From Myxococcota bacterium (GTDB lineage Bacteria; Myxococcota_A; Polyangia; HGW-17), in assembly GCA_018821305.1 (NCBI GenBank), contig JAHJMN010000076.1:1-38884 (forward strand): a stretch of 38,884 nt of DNA, in the 5' to 3' direction. A model generated the notes under the pieces. The model had not been told where the DNA came from and did no database searches. It saw only the letters and a program-made list of their open reading frames with translations. Of the stretch, positions 1 to 11,900 are shown in pieces. Made by a program: the position numbers and the translations under genes. Numbering within the stretch: position 1 is the stretch's first letter; each line of letters begins with the position of its first letter.

Positions 1-1605
1 GCCACCGGGCATTTCCTCACGGTAGGACTGAAACTCTCCACCGGTGTTTTTCTGATACTTCTGGATGTAGCCGGGGATAAGCGGATCCGTTTCGTAGATG
101 TCCGGAAGTCCGTCAGCGTCAACGTCCAGAAGGTCGCGACGTCCATCACCAAGGCTTGCAGATGGGCTGTAGTCCATTTCCGTGATGCCCACGGCAATGC
201 GTCCCATGTCTTCAAGCTGGTAGTAGCTGTCTACTTCGGAGTACTCAAATTCCGCCGGGGGAAGGTGTGTTGTATCGTCTTTTCCGTACATGGTCACGCT
301 TTTGAGAAGCGAATGGAAAGAATTTGGCATGTACTGGAAGTTATAACGACGCACAAGGGTGTGTCCGCCTGAGCCGTAGTCGGATTTAACACGGATATTT
401 ACAAGGCGAAGGGCTGTGGTTACAGCGTAGCCTGTCTGGTAGGTGGTGAGAACATCGCTTCGGCTGCCGTACTGCATTTCAATGGCGTGCTGAAAGCGGG
501 TTTCATCAGATGGATGGACGTTATATTCCACTTTCGAAAGGTAGGACTGCTCTTCATCCTTTAAATAGGTGTATTTTACTATGTTGCCATGAACATCGCG
601 CATCTGCACGAGATTCCAGCGGAAGGTATCTTCACATTCAACGTTTCCGCATACCCTGGAAGAAGTCACGCGATTACCGTCGGAGTCGGCACCGAACCAG
701 TAGAGGGTGCCGTTTTTGTCCTGCACAACGAAGTAGGAATCAGGTGTATTGGGGTTTACGAGGAATATCCGCATGAATATTCCTTCGAGTTTTGCGCGAT
801 AGTAGTAATAAGTATGACCCGCAAGGAAGTCTGGTTCCTCACCCGAAGGCATGGCAACACGGACCATCTCATGACCACCGCCGTAAATGAAGTGATCAAG
901 GCGGTCGTCATAAAGGGGAAGTCCCTGATCTGTCTGACGTGCGATGTAGGAAACGCCGAAAGACCAGCCGATACCTGCTACGCCCTGACCTGCACCGGAG
1001 GAGTACCCAAGGCCGATGCTTGGCCCTGTTCCGCTGCGTGCAGGAGGAATGGAAACGGGGATTGAAAGTGACGCGCTACCGGTCTGAAGGTTTGTCTGAA
1101 ATGTGAGTCCCATGCCGGAAACGGAGCCGCTTCCTTTGGGCCTTGTGAGTACCTGAGGCGAAACGCCGCTCTTATTCACACTCTGGATTGCACTGAAATC
1201 TTTGATTTTATCCGGGTCAATGGGGCGCTTTGGCTTTACTTCCTTGATATCAGGGAGGTTCTTGCCGATGTCTTTAAGCTTATCGATTTCCGTCGCATTA
1301 TCCGAGGATTCTTTCTGATCCTTGAGGATTCTGCGTTCGTCATCGCTTGTTTCATCCTGAGGCTTATCCGCTTTGGGTTTTGATGGCGTTTCATCCACCT
1401 TTGTGCGATCCGCATCCGTGCGCTCGGTGTTAGATGAGCGATCCGAGCGGTCGGCGGTATCCTCATCAGAAGACTGTGCAAACGCCGGCACAGCAGCGAA
1501 AAGCACAAAAAGCGCGGTTAAAACAAAGAAAAATCGGGTAAATGAGTTCATGACAATATTCCCGGAAAATACAAGTTTTTGAGATTCAGTGCAATGGGTT
1601 TTCAT
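1..1605 (-). CDS. SpvB/TcaC-like secreted protein, N-terminal part (runs off left edge)
   Basis: The gene is open at the window edge, so only about 535 N-terminal residues are visible. Residues about 158-217 match the conserved N-terminal block of the SpvB/TcaC family, including the pieces SLSIPVSIPPARSGTGPS, GLGYSSGAGQG and GIGWSFGVSYIAR. In Tc toxins this family forms the TcB part of the shell that carries an RHS toxin. Near the edge (about 478-502) a DxDxDG stretch looks like an FG-GAP/VCBS calcium-binding repeat. I chose the ATG at 1605 because it overlaps the upstream stop as ATGA and has a GGAGG seven bases upstream. The later in-frame ATG at 1551 gives a cleaner signal peptide (hydrophobic core, then AFA-QS) but has only a weak ribosome site. 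After the signal peptide comes an acidic, Lys-rich linker to about residue 130. Last visible gene of the operon. Any RHS or effector part lies outside the window. Confidence 0.88.
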   Translation of the reverse strand, partial: MKTHCTESQKLVFSGNIVMNSFTRFFFVLTALFVLFAAVPAFAQSSDEDTADRSDRSSNTERTDADRTKVDETPSKPKADKPQDETSDDERRILKDQKESSDNATEIDKLKDIGKNLPDIKEVKPKRPIDPDKIKDFSAIQSVNKSGVSPQVLTRPKGSGSVSGMGLTFQTNLQTGSASLSIPVSIPPARSGTGPSIGLGYSSGAGQGVAGIGWSFGVSYIARQTDQGLPLYDDRLDHFIYGGGHEMVRVAMPSGEEPDFLAGHTYYYYRAKLEGIFMRIFLVNPNTPDSYFVVQDKNGTLYWFGADSDGNRVTSSRVCGNVECEDTFRWNLVQMRDVHGNIVKYTYLKDEEQSYLSKVEYNVHPSDETRFQHAIEMQYGSRSDVLTTYQTGYAVTTALRLVNIRVKSDYGSGGHTLVRRYNFQYMPNSFHSLLKSVTMYGKDDTTHLPPAEFEYSEVDSYYQLEDMGRIAVGITEMDYSPSASLGDGRRDLLDVDADGLPDIYETDPLIPGYIQKYQKNTGGEFQSYREEMPGG

Positions 1606-4600
1606 CTGGACACCTCCACCAAGGACGGCTGCCAGGGTGTCATTTCAGGCTGAACGTGGAAGTCTTCATCAGTGCGGTTTGTATAAATGTTATACCCGCG
1701 ACCAATCGTCTCTCCGGAGGGCGAAGACAGCGAGTCAGCACAGAATGATGGATCCTCATCACCAAAGCACACAGTATCAAGCGCCGGATCGGTAGCTTGT
1801 GGGGGGTCATTGTCGATTGAGCAGATGAGGCTTAGCTTGTAAGAATCATAAACGTCATAATTCTCATCGCATACCGGCTTCATGCCTTCAAAAATGTTTG
1901 CCTCTGTTACACCGGGAACCATGGTATCTGCTGCTGCAACGAAGTATCCGCGTGAGGTGGTGCGATAAGTGTAATCACCATCTGCAAGGGATTGGGCGTA
2001 AATAAGAGCAGCATCAGAACCGGAGTTTTTACCATGTAAAGTCAGAAGGCAGTTATTGAAGTCCCTGCCCGGAGACCCATAAAGCTCTACAAAGCTTCCC
2101 GTAAAGCAGTTATCCTCGTCGTGAGAAACTTCGCTTACGATAACTGGTGGCGATACATTTATATAATATGTACCGGCGTGGGAATTTGCGTTTGATACAC
2201 GTATATAGAACTCTGTATCTCTGGAGATGAAGATTTCAGCGTCTTCTGAATATCCTGAGGATGACGCTGATGCCGTCTGGTAAAGGGTCGTCTGGCCCTG
2301 GTTTTCAAAGATACCGTAGGCCTCAACTGTAAGTGATGTTCCACTTTCCGTGCCAAATGCATCAAGGCTTACAAGTTTGACCCTGGCTCCGCTCCAGTGA
2401 GCAGGAACTTCAATGTGATACCAGTCTTCGGGGTCGTCTTCGTCCACATACCCACGGGCAAGCCAGCTTGTAACAGTTGTGTTAAGACTGAGGGCGTTTT
2501 CGTAATCATTATTGTGTACAGGTGGATTAACGGTTTCCGTTACTTCCTCAATCATCTCCGGATTCCAGGTGCCGTAACTGAATGTCACTATTCCACTGTT
2601 TATCTTGAGTCGGTCTTCAATCTGGATGAAATGCACTCCGGTTTGTTTTGCACGGTAGACAATCATTGAATCGTAGGTTGCTCCGTGCTCATCGTCGTTT
2701 TGCTTGATGTAGGGAACAAACAATCCTGAGTCTCCTGCAAGGGTCATCACGGGGTCTACACTCGAAAGAATATCACGCTCAGCGCGCAGTTTGATTACAT
2801 CACCTTCCGTGACACTGATGCGGACAAACATGGGTGAGTCTGCGGTAACAAGGCCGGTGTAAGTGCCCTGAGGCGGAACATCAGCGTAGTTTTTAACTAT
2901 CGTGAAGTTATGCGTAAAGGACTGCCCTTGTGCATCTGCGATATTGTTCAGGCTTACTGTACAGGTTCCGATGTTTGAAGTAAGATTCGGGTTTATGGTG
3001 TACTCCATCACCCGGTTGCTTATGCGATAAGCGCTTTCGATGACAGTCTGAGTGCAGGTGGTGGTGATATATGAAAGGCTCATATCCGCAGGCCAGTCAA
3101 AGTGCTTTGATCTCACTGTAACTTTTGTTGAAAGCCCCTGTTTGCCGGAAGTCGGAGTTGCACCGATTAAGAACACGCCACGGGTAACTTCAAACGAAGG
3201 TGCTACGTTTCCTTGAGTTGTTAGTATTGTAAGTACATGGTTTCCTAACGGGGTGTACTCATCAGCCCTGATTTTCATTGTTATGTTTGCCCTGTCTGAA
3301 ACACTGCCATCGTTTGAACAAGTGTAATTGCTGATTGAAAGCATTGACTCTGGCGGGAAAGAGTATCCTGTAATCTCAGAGCATGTGACGTAATCCACAC
3401 TGAAGGCTGTGTTTATGTATTCGGACTGTCGCAATGTTGCCGGCGCAGGGGTTGTGACTACTGCCGGGTGTCTTATAACGGTAAACGCTGATGGATACGA
3501 CATGTGCCTCAGCCCGCAGTGAACTTCGATGTCTCTTGTTCCCAAGGCAGCATCACGCTGAGCAAAGAGGTCAGCGGAAATTACACTCGGATCCTGCACT
3601 GTAATGCCGGAGATTACTGTTCCTGCCGGAGAAGGAATGACCGGTGTGCACTTATTAAAGTCAATGTTTGCAGCATCAATTCGAAGCTCTGCATGGGTAT
3701 CGCGCTCAACTTCTGAAGGTCTTACGCGAGAAATTACAGGCTGAGTTCCTGCCGGGTAGGCTTCTATGTAAATTTTATCCACACAGGATTTATGATATAG
3801 AGAATCACAATTGGCAACATAGACTGAGGTATTTGCAGGTGCAATAATTGTGTCGTGAACTCCAGCTCTGAGATTAATCGAAGTCCCGGAGGTTATGGCA
3901 ATTTCGCTGAGTTCAAGAAGTGGTGTGGACGTTGTAAGCACTGTTGTCCCGTTAAAGTTTGTATTATAACCAGTTATTGTAAATAAATGCTGACCTCCCT
4001 CTGTCAGAGTATTTGGTGAAATTGAAATCGTCGGCAGAGCCTTCACGAGTACCGGGAAACTTACATGTTCGCCTTTTGTGTGGAAGGTGAAGATTTTAGT
4101 TCCGGGGGTAGTTGCAGAGGCTGCTGTCAGTGTAACAACAGCTGTCTGTGCCGCCTGGTTCAGCGTAAATTGCGCTGTAACATTGGGATCCGATGATGTA
4201 ATTGTCGTAAGTCCGGAAATAAAGTGAGTATATGTGCCAGACACTGCAAACTGTGCTGTATCACCTTTAAACATATAAGCCGGAGTTACAGACAGTGATG
4301 GAGGTGTGGGATCCGGTACCACGGAAAACTGAGCTTCACAGGTCTTTCCGTAGTTCATTTCGCAATTGAAAATACGGATTGTATATGAACCGGCAGTATT
4401 AATGTAGTTATGCAGGCGAAGATAAATCTTAAAATCACTTCCATCAACATAACTATCAAGGACTTCGGCATTTGAATCAAACAAACTGGTGTCAAGAGAT
4501 GTTTCCTCAGGATCAAACCCAATACTGTCGTTTCCAGTCACAGTTATTACAACTTCGTCGCCTCGCTGTGCAGATGATGGTGTCAGATATATCTCTGGCT

Positions 4601-5885
4601 GTTCTTTAATTATTATGTTACCACTGACATGCTCACCATTAGTGTTCAATTTAACCGTTGCAGTTCCCAAAGGCGCGGTGGAACCAATCTGCATATCTAA
4701 AGTCAGAGGGCTGAAGGTTCCCGTCGGAAGCGGTGATGGCCATCTGATTTGAGCCATGGTACCCGTCGGCGCTGTAACGTTTGTAACTGCCGTCGAGTTA
4801 TTCGAAAAATGGGTGTTAACTCCATAAAACCGCAGTAAGGGCGTATCCCCTTGGTAAATCACATTGGGAACAGCACTCATTGAAGGAGGTGTCGAATCTG
4901 AGAGGATTATAAACGATGCATCGCAAATGCCACCAATAAGATAGTCGCAGTTAGAAATACGAAGCGTCCGGCTTCCCGTTGACCCATAATCATGAAAAAT
5001 GGCTTTCACTGTCGCATATGTGTATGAATGTCTCGTAACTGACACAATTTCAATATTGGGGTCAACAATTAGTCCATAGAAAAAATGGTTAATCATAAAT
5101 GCAGCGGAAATATTCGATGAACTGAACCGGGCGGAGGCATTTCCTGTAACCCCGATAGTTACAGTATCCCCATCAGTAGCTGATGTAGGACTAATCGTAA
5201 TAGCCGGATATTCCTTCACTGTGATAGGAACCGTAACTACCTGTGTCCCAGTGGTTATGGTAAGCGTGTATGCCCCAGGATCGCACTCTGTGTATATTCG
5301 TTCTCTCGTAATTGGGTGGATGTAATAGGGCGAGCTTGTAACCACTGTAGCTTGTGTTGCACTAATATAAGTATATGCCGCATTCATGCAGGAATTTGAT
5401 GTTGTTACTGAGGTTGAACTTGAGGAAAAGGCAGTGTAGGTTCCCGTAACTGTATGAGTTACAGTGCCCGTTCTAAATCTGTAGTTGGGATTTGCTGATG
5501 CTGTGCTGTTATAAACAGTGAAAGTTGCCGCGCAACTTGAGGAACCAACGCAATTTGTTACAGTTACAGTTCTCGGTCCATAAGTGGCAAGAGGTAAAAT
5601 TGAAAATGTTGCTTCTATCCATGTCGAGCTTCGGCGATTGTAGGTTACACTTATCCCTGTACCACTGATTGATACCACAGAACTGGTGGTGAACGATGTG
5701 CCTGAGCCATAAATATTCAAAGCTACAACTTCAGACCTTCTCCCCCAGATTTTTGAAAGTGAAATTCCCGCCTTCGTCCCCGCCTTTTGAATCGTATCTC
5801 CCCCATCCGGACCTTCAGGCATAAACTCATCTGTACACCCTGCCACTGCAAATAATATAAGCAAAGCCGTAACTATACGTCTCAT
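1602..5885 (-). CDS. Large lipoprotein with tandem Ig/IPT-like repeats, two PPC-like domains and a lamin-tail-like C-terminus
   Basis: 1427 residues. The signal peptide ends in a lipobox with Cys17 (FAVAGC), so the protein is probably lipid-anchored. From about residue 40 to 1000 there are about eight divergent repeats of 85-100 residues. Each starts near a motif such as ISPTSATDGDTVTI or LTPSSAQRGDEVVI, as in Ig/IPT-type bacterial surface domains. Paired cysteines (for example NCDYLIGGIC) suggest disulphides. Residues about 1000-1110 and 1125-1230 resemble bacterial pre-peptidase C-terminal (PPC) beta domains, with the clear stretch DEDDPEDWYHIEVP. The last 190 residues resemble a lamin-tail-like domain and keep several Cys. 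The start has GGAG eight bases upstream. It follows the giant lipoprotein by 66 bases and overlaps the SpvB-like gene by four. The role is inferred: a surface stalk or adhesin serving the neighbouring proteins. Confidence 0.85.
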   Translation of the reverse strand: MRRIVTALLILFAVAGCTDEFMPEGPDGGDTIQKAGTKAGISLSKIWGRRSEVVALNIYGSGTSFTTSSVVSISGTGISVTYNRRSSTWIEATFSILPLATYGPRTVTVTNCVGSSSCAATFTVYNSTASANPNYRFRTGTVTHTVTGTYTAFSSSSTSVTTSNSCMNAAYTYISATQATVVTSSPYYIHPITRERIYTECDPGAYTLTITTGTQVVTVPITVKEYPAITISPTSATDGDTVTIGVTGNASARFSSSNISAAFMINHFFYGLIVDPNIEIVSVTRHSYTYATVKAIFHDYGSTGSRTLRISNCDYLIGGICDASFIILSDSTPPSMSAVPNVIYQGDTPLLRFYGVNTHFSNNSTAVTNVTAPTGTMAQIRWPSPLPTGTFSPLTLDMQIGSTAPLGTATVKLNTNGEHVSGNIIIKEQPEIYLTPSSAQRGDEVVITVTGNDSIGFDPEETSLDTSLFDSNAEVLDSYVDGSDFKIYLRLHNYINTAGSYTIRIFNCEMNYGKTCEAQFSVVPDPTPPSLSVTPAYMFKGDTAQFAVSGTYTHFISGLTTITSSDPNVTAQFTLNQAAQTAVVTLTAASATTPGTKIFTFHTKGEHVSFPVLVKALPTISISPNTLTEGGQHLFTITGYNTNFNGTTVLTTSTPLLELSEIAITSGTSINLRAGVHDTIIAPANTSVYVANCDSLYHKSCVDKIYIEAYPAGTQPVISRVRPSEVERDTHAELRIDAANIDFNKCTPVIPSPAGTVISGITVQDPSVISADLFAQRDAALGTRDIEVHCGLRHMSYPSAFTVIRHPAVVTTPAPATLRQSEYINTAFSVDYVTCSEITGYSFPPESMLSISNYTCSNDGSVSDRANITMKIRADEYTPLGNHVLTILTTQGNVAPSFEVTRGVFLIGATPTSGKQGLSTKVTVRSKHFDWPADMSLSYITTTCTQTVIESAYRISNRVMEYTINPNLTSNIGTCTVSLNNIADAQGQSFTHNFTIVKNYADVPPQGTYTGLVTADSPMFVRISVTEGDVIKLRAERDILSSVDPVMTLAGDSGLFVPYIKQNDDEHGATYDSMIVYRAKQTGVHFIQIEDRLKINSGIVTFSYGTWNPEMIEEVTETVNPPVHNNDYENALSLNTTVTSWLARGYVDEDDPEDWYHIEVPAHWSGARVKLVSLDAFGTESGTSLTVEAYGIFENQGQTTLYQTASASSSGYSEDAEIFISRDTEFYIRVSNANSHAGTYYINVSPPVIVSEVSHDEDNCFTGSFVELYGSPGRDFNNCLLTLHGKNSGSDAALIYAQSLADGDYTYRTTSRGYFVAAADTMVPGVTEANIFEGMKPVCDENYDVYDSYKLSLICSIDNDPPQATDPALDTVCFGDEDPSFCADSLSSPSGETIGRGYNIYTNRTDEDFHVQPEMTPWQPSLVEVSR

Positions 5886-5898
5886 ATCAACATCTCCG

Positions 5899-5925
5899 CC
5901 GGGCCCCGCCTACTGCGAAGCCCGG
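5899..5925. other. Intercistronic hairpin
   Basis: CCGGGC at 5899-5904 pairs with GCCCGG at 5920-5925 across a 15-base loop, in the gap between the two large lipoprotein genes. On the transcribed (minus) strand it lies just before the ribosome site of the Ig-repeat lipoprotein and is not followed by a T tract. It is therefore more likely an mRNA-processing or translation-modulating structure than a terminator. Confidence 0.45.
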
Positions 5926-5951
5926 ATCAACGATTAAAAAAACGACCCTTG

Positions 5952-8900
5952 TCAGTTTGAATGTCTTGCCCAGTAATGATATCTCCAGATAAGTTGGATA
6001 TCTTCAAGAGCATTCCAGTTAAGATACGGTGTGTCCCAGATCCTTATCGTGTAAGTACCGTTTAATGGACGTCCTCTTAACTCCTTCTTTTCATACTGAG
6101 CGATCAATGACTGGTGATTGCTTGTCATAGGATTCGTTACAACAACTTCCGCGGCAAGAGCTTTTGCATGCTCAATCTTTGCAGTGGAAATGTCGAAACT
6201 ATTGGTGATCCATTGATGGTTTCTGACTTTTACAGAACCATTGTGGATCAGAGTATAAGGTATGTAGGCGTTTGTGAAGCAGTTGTATGCATCCGCACCT
6301 TCGCAATTGATCAGGTTCGTTCCAACCAGGTTTACTGCAACCATTTTGTGCCTGTAGTTGAAGTTTCCTTCGGCGATTGCACTTGTCGGCAGGTAATAAC
6401 CTTTTTCTATCTCGTCCAGACTGATTGTAAAGGTCTGCTCCCAGAAACACCTGTAATCGTCGGATTGCGGTGTGCACTGTGCAAAATTGTTAATGCATGT
6501 ACAGAATTTTTTAAATCCTTTACGGAAATTCGTTCCTTTTAAATCAGGACAGCCGGAGGATACGATTACTCGCTTATGCGTTGTGGGAGCATATGGCTGT
6601 GTTTCGCAATCGAACCCAACGCATTCTGAAGTGTGATCAGTTTTTTGTAACTGAAGACCCCATACTAAAACTCTGCCTGGAACAGGTAGTGCGACTCTGC
6701 CATTTGTTGGACTTTCATCATCTTCAGAAGGATAGATCCGAACAGTAATTCTGCCATAATCATTTAAAGATACGGGGATTACAACTTTCTGCCATTGTTC
6801 AGGGGTTGCAGGATCCCACGATGAAGGCACGAAAACCGCAGTATTACCAAACTCTGGAATAAGCTCGACTTTAAACTTTGCAGAGGAGTAACCAGGGTTT
6901 TTATACCAGAATGAAAGCCCGTAATTACCAGGATCCTGATAGTCTGAAACCTGCTCGTAGTATCCACCATAAAGTGTTCCTGCTGGGTAGTTCTGTGTCA
7001 GGTTATCTTCATCAAGATATCCTGTTGCGTCTCTGATTGAAATAGCAGTGATTACATCGCCGGTGCCAAGACCTTCCTGAATTAAAGATGTGGCATCCAA
7101 AGGCATATCATCAACTTGTATATTCTCAGGTTTGACATCAAGGCAGGAACCTTCAAGTGGCCCACCTACAGCATCAGTGCAAAGATTTTCATCACGGGCC
7201 CAGCCAAAAGACACACCTGTATCATAGTCAAAACCACCGAATTTCAGATTTCCTGAGAAATACAGAATATTATAGCTCTCTACTTCACAGGCATTCAGTT
7301 TTTTGAGGATGTCATCCTTCATACTTATTACCGCAATATCATCTCCATCCATGTACGGATACTTGGAACTGTATGAAGACATGAAATCACTCAGTTTCTG
7401 AACATAATTGCCAATATACTGGGCTGAATAATCCCCGGTTTTAGAAGCATCTTCTGTCGCTTCTGTTCTGATTTCACTGTAGTTTATACCTGTAACCGTA
7501 CAGAGGCTGTCAACCCATTCCGATGGAGCATTCACCATCGTCTGACTCTGATGCATCTCGCTCATATTCTCACCAAGGCGGAATTCAATTGCTCTTCTTG
7601 CTACGAATGCAGCTTTTTTGGCTCTCTCTAAAGCCTGCTCGTACATGATTCGGTTGGTATTGTATCGCTGCCTCATTACTGTATTTGTGGGATATACTTG
7701 ACCTGCACTGTTACTTCCAGCCAGAGCTGCCCGACCTGCAAGAGCTTCTGCCTTTTTCTTCAGTGAATTGAGACTATCATAGGCTTTATTAAGATTATTC
7801 GACTTAATCTGTATCGCATCCAGAGCATCACTCAAAGCTATTAATTTTTCACTCAGACCTGTCATGAGTCGCTGAATCTCAAGCTCCACCTGAGTTCCAG
7901 CAGCCTGTCTCTGAAGGTCAATAATATCGTGCTGCATCGATACGATATACCCAAGCGCACCACCTTTTGCCGCTTCAAAACCAAGGTTTATTGCTAAATT
8001 TGCACCTGCAGTCACTAAAGTTTTAGGAGCGTCCTTGGTAAATGCATCAGTAATATGTTTCCATGAACGTTGAAGTGTTTCAATCAATGAAATATAGGTT
8101 CGCCACAACTGTACTTTCGCATTAAGATCAGCTATTTTGCTCTGCTGATTGATGAGTCTGATACTGAGTGCAGAGCTTTTTACTAAAAGACCCATGGTGT
8201 GCATTATCTCGGGTACTGATTTGATTGATCCAGCCAGATCCACCATCGCTGTGTCAATATCAATATAGGCAGTTTTTATAGCACCCTGATAATTTGCATA
8301 TTCTCCGTTTCCATTTTTTGTATCAACAATAGCTTTGGGCACATTGTAAAATAACATGCGCTGAATGCCGTCGTTTATCTCATTTGCAGCGCACTTCATC
8401 CTTGCAGCAAGTTTAACAAGGTCAAGCTCGTCATTGAAAGTAAATGTACTAGCCTCTATATCCTGTACATCTGTACATGATGGTTCTATAACCTCTGCAA
8501 AATGACATGCAAACTCAAGGGCATCAAATAACCGATGACCATCAAGGCAAACGTCAACCTGAGCAGTTAGTTCCTCCCTGGAAATCTCAAATCTTCCAAG
8601 TCGATAAGGCTCCTCACAAGTCCCACTTCTAACATCATCAACAATTGGTAAACCTTGATAGTTCTTTTCTACAAGGATTTCCTTTAAAGTAATGCCGGTT
8701 CCACCATCCAACCACAGCGCTTTTATTTTTTCATCGATATTAAGTGGATATTCTTGTCCTGTGAATTTATGGTAATCATCAAAATAAATCCGACTGTTTT
8801 CAAAATCACATCGATTCATACTGCCAGCTAAGTAATAGTTAGCCTTCAATACGGCACGCCTCGCATCATCATCAGAAGTATCTTTCTGATCAGAAAGGTA

Positions 8901-11900
8901 CTCATTGATTTTTCCATCATAAGGAGTAATTTCAGGAATCCTATAATTATCGATATCATTACTATCTAATCGTACGCATACACGACCATCTTCATCAAGC
9001 CCATCGGGTGAGCCATCTACACTTATTCCTCTATATGGGAATGACGTATAAGGAAGCCTGTTTGCAACATAATCATTGGAATCCCCACGTAAATCTCTGG
9101 AAGGATAACTATAACCCGATCTTGTTGCTGCAAGGATGCTAAGAGTTTTAAAAATATCCGACAGCCGACTTCCGAGGAGTATTCTTCGTTTTACATATTC
9201 TCCTTGCCATTCTGCATAAAACCAATATGTGGAAGTTTCTCCATTTGGGTATGTCCCTTCGCTTCCTGGATTATACTCAGCATGCTCTGTTGGACTCAAC
9301 TCCATATCTTTTATATTTTGAAGCCATGGTTCTTTGAAGACACCTTCCTGCCCTGGAATATTTTTATAGTCCATTCTATATGTAGACCAGATAACGTTTT
9401 CATTTTTCTTCAGTTTATAGTGGTAAAACGGATCGAGATTCAAAGTAACTTGTGTCAGCAAGGCTTTGAAATATACAGGATCCATCCAGCCAGAGTCTCG
9501 AAGAGAATTGTAAAAACCTTCAAGTTTGGTCCTGTCCGGATTGGTTTTTTCCCATTCGTCTCTGAATTCATTAAGTTTTTTACAAGTAAATCCACTTTCC
9601 GGTTCATCCAATGTACTTGCAGATTCATACACGAGGTTCAGACTATTTTCCTCTGGTATATCAAGCCACCGGAGGTCAGAATGCGTGTATGAACCTTTGT
9701 TTTTGTCTGTAAGTATCGGGCACGTTGGAGGACAGTTAGTTCCGGTAAGATCTCGGCAATCACAATACGCTCCATCATCACGAACCTTCCACAATGAAAG
9801 TTTCGGACCTATGCTTACAATGTCAATTGTATCACCTTCCTGGGGTAGACAGCTCGAAAGTGACGGGTTTGCCGCTGTAAACTCATCAAATGCATTACAT
9901 CCGCTGCATTGAGTATCAGGATCATCAAAAACATCCATCGGTGAAACCGCTGTACCGCATATCTCCGCTAAAGCCAATGCAGCCTCTTCTGCCTTGGTAT
10001 CAAGGGCAAGACCGTTTTCAATAAGTTGATTGCCAAGCGCATCCGCCGTAGCCGCAGCATCTTTAGCTTCCCTCAAGTAGTACTTCCAGGAGTTTTCGTA
10101 ACCATCCCCATCATCCATTGTCTCAGTCTCAAGAGAAGGAACAAATTTGTTATTAATACCAGTGCAGTTCACTTCAGGTATGCTGCACTCCCCGGTATTG
10201 CGGTCTGTAAGCTTACCCGCATCGGAAAGAATTTCACCACCCACAGGTAACTCTATTGTGTAACTGTCATCCTCAGGTGAAGGCGCAGGGAATTTTGAAA
10301 GATCAACGCTCGTAATATACTCGTAAGAATAATTCGGAGATGTTCCATGACGCAAAAACACATGATATCTAAGATTATCATGTTCTATACTAACAGACAT
10401 ATAATAACTGAACTGCAAATAGTAATCATATAAATAATTTGGATCAGAAGGCATGAAGTCAGCAACTGGATCGGGATCAAAGTCAGGAGAACCAGATACA
10501 TTAGCATGTGCAATAAATAAGCCCTTTGTACACTCCACACCACCAACTTTACCACTGGTAATACAATAATAGCCAGCGTTGTCCTCTGAAAAGCCTACAG
10601 TTTTATCATTGACTAATACAAGTCTACTGTCTGTGGCCATATCAAACAATCCTTTTATTGTAAATGTGCTATAAGCGTTTTCACTACCCGGTGAGGTCTG
10701 TACAAGCAACTTGTACTTCCCGGCTTTTACAGACGTCATTTTAGCTGCATGTCCATAAAGCTTTTTAACCTCATCATCTGTATCCCATTGATTGTGTGAC
10801 AGAGCTTTCAAGGCTGAGTCACGCATGTAAGCAAGAAACTCATGAGCACTTCGCTGAGGGTGTACTACTGTTGTGCTTTTAAAATAATCGGCCGCTGAAA
10901 CGCTTTCATCCTCTATGACGTTCACAGGATTGATTCCCATTAACTGAGCCTGATAAAATGTCGGCGGAAGGTTGTTTGGTTCACTCAGGTCTTCCAGTTG
11001 TGAAATGGTATCTCCAGATTTTGTCAGTTGTTTGGTAATGTTGATTCTTCTGAAAGTCTGCTTTTCATTCTGTAGATATGATCTTGCCATCGCAAGTTCA
11101 CTTTCACCGAACCCGAGATTGTATGTCATATCACTAACAAGACTGTCATTCCCAGTCAGAACCTTATTCGCATCTTTCGCAACATCGCTAATGGTCTTGG
11201 TTCCATCAAAAATAGCCGCAGGTTTTGCAGCTCTCAAAAACGTTATAGCTTTCCTTACTGAATCATTTTTAACAGGAGTCTCACAGGCTGGAAGAAGGGT
11301 ATCTACATTTACACCGTCAACATCATCAATTGTATCACCGGTTTTTCCAAGCAGGATTTTGAGAGCGGCACTGCGACTGTTCTCAAGGTCAGTCCAGATT
11401 GCCTTTCTGCTCTTGCTTCCATCTGCCGTCTGAGAGTTAAGTGAGGCTACGGCAAGTTGATTTGCTGTAAGTTTGTCCACAGTCTCCATATAACGTTCGA
11501 TGACTTCAAAAAACTCTACTGCAAACTTTTTCTTCAATGTTGGATTGAGTTCAATCCCATACTCTTTCTTGGAAGCACTAGACATAACCAGTGCAAAACC
11601 CGATGGATCCCTGAGTACCCTTGAAGCACTGATGCCAGCCCGCTCAAAAGCATCCAGAGCCGCTCTGTAAAGCCACGTCTTAATCTCAGGCTTCTGAGGC
11701 CCAATGGTCATCGAGAAGTTGCAGGGAGAAGCATCAACACCCATTCCATTTGAATTAAAGGTAGCAGAACCGCAAGTACCAACTGTATCCCCATCTGTAC
11801 TGTATATTCTGTCAGAAGACGCATATTTTTCTGAAATTGAAGCATCACACTTAACTTTATTTTTAAAGGTGCTTTCTGTATAAAAAGGTAGAACATCAGG

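Noticed and set aside
510..1065. Plus-strand frames of 88 and 158 codons
   Set aside because: They are antisense to the SpvB-like gene, whose family motif is clear on the other strand.
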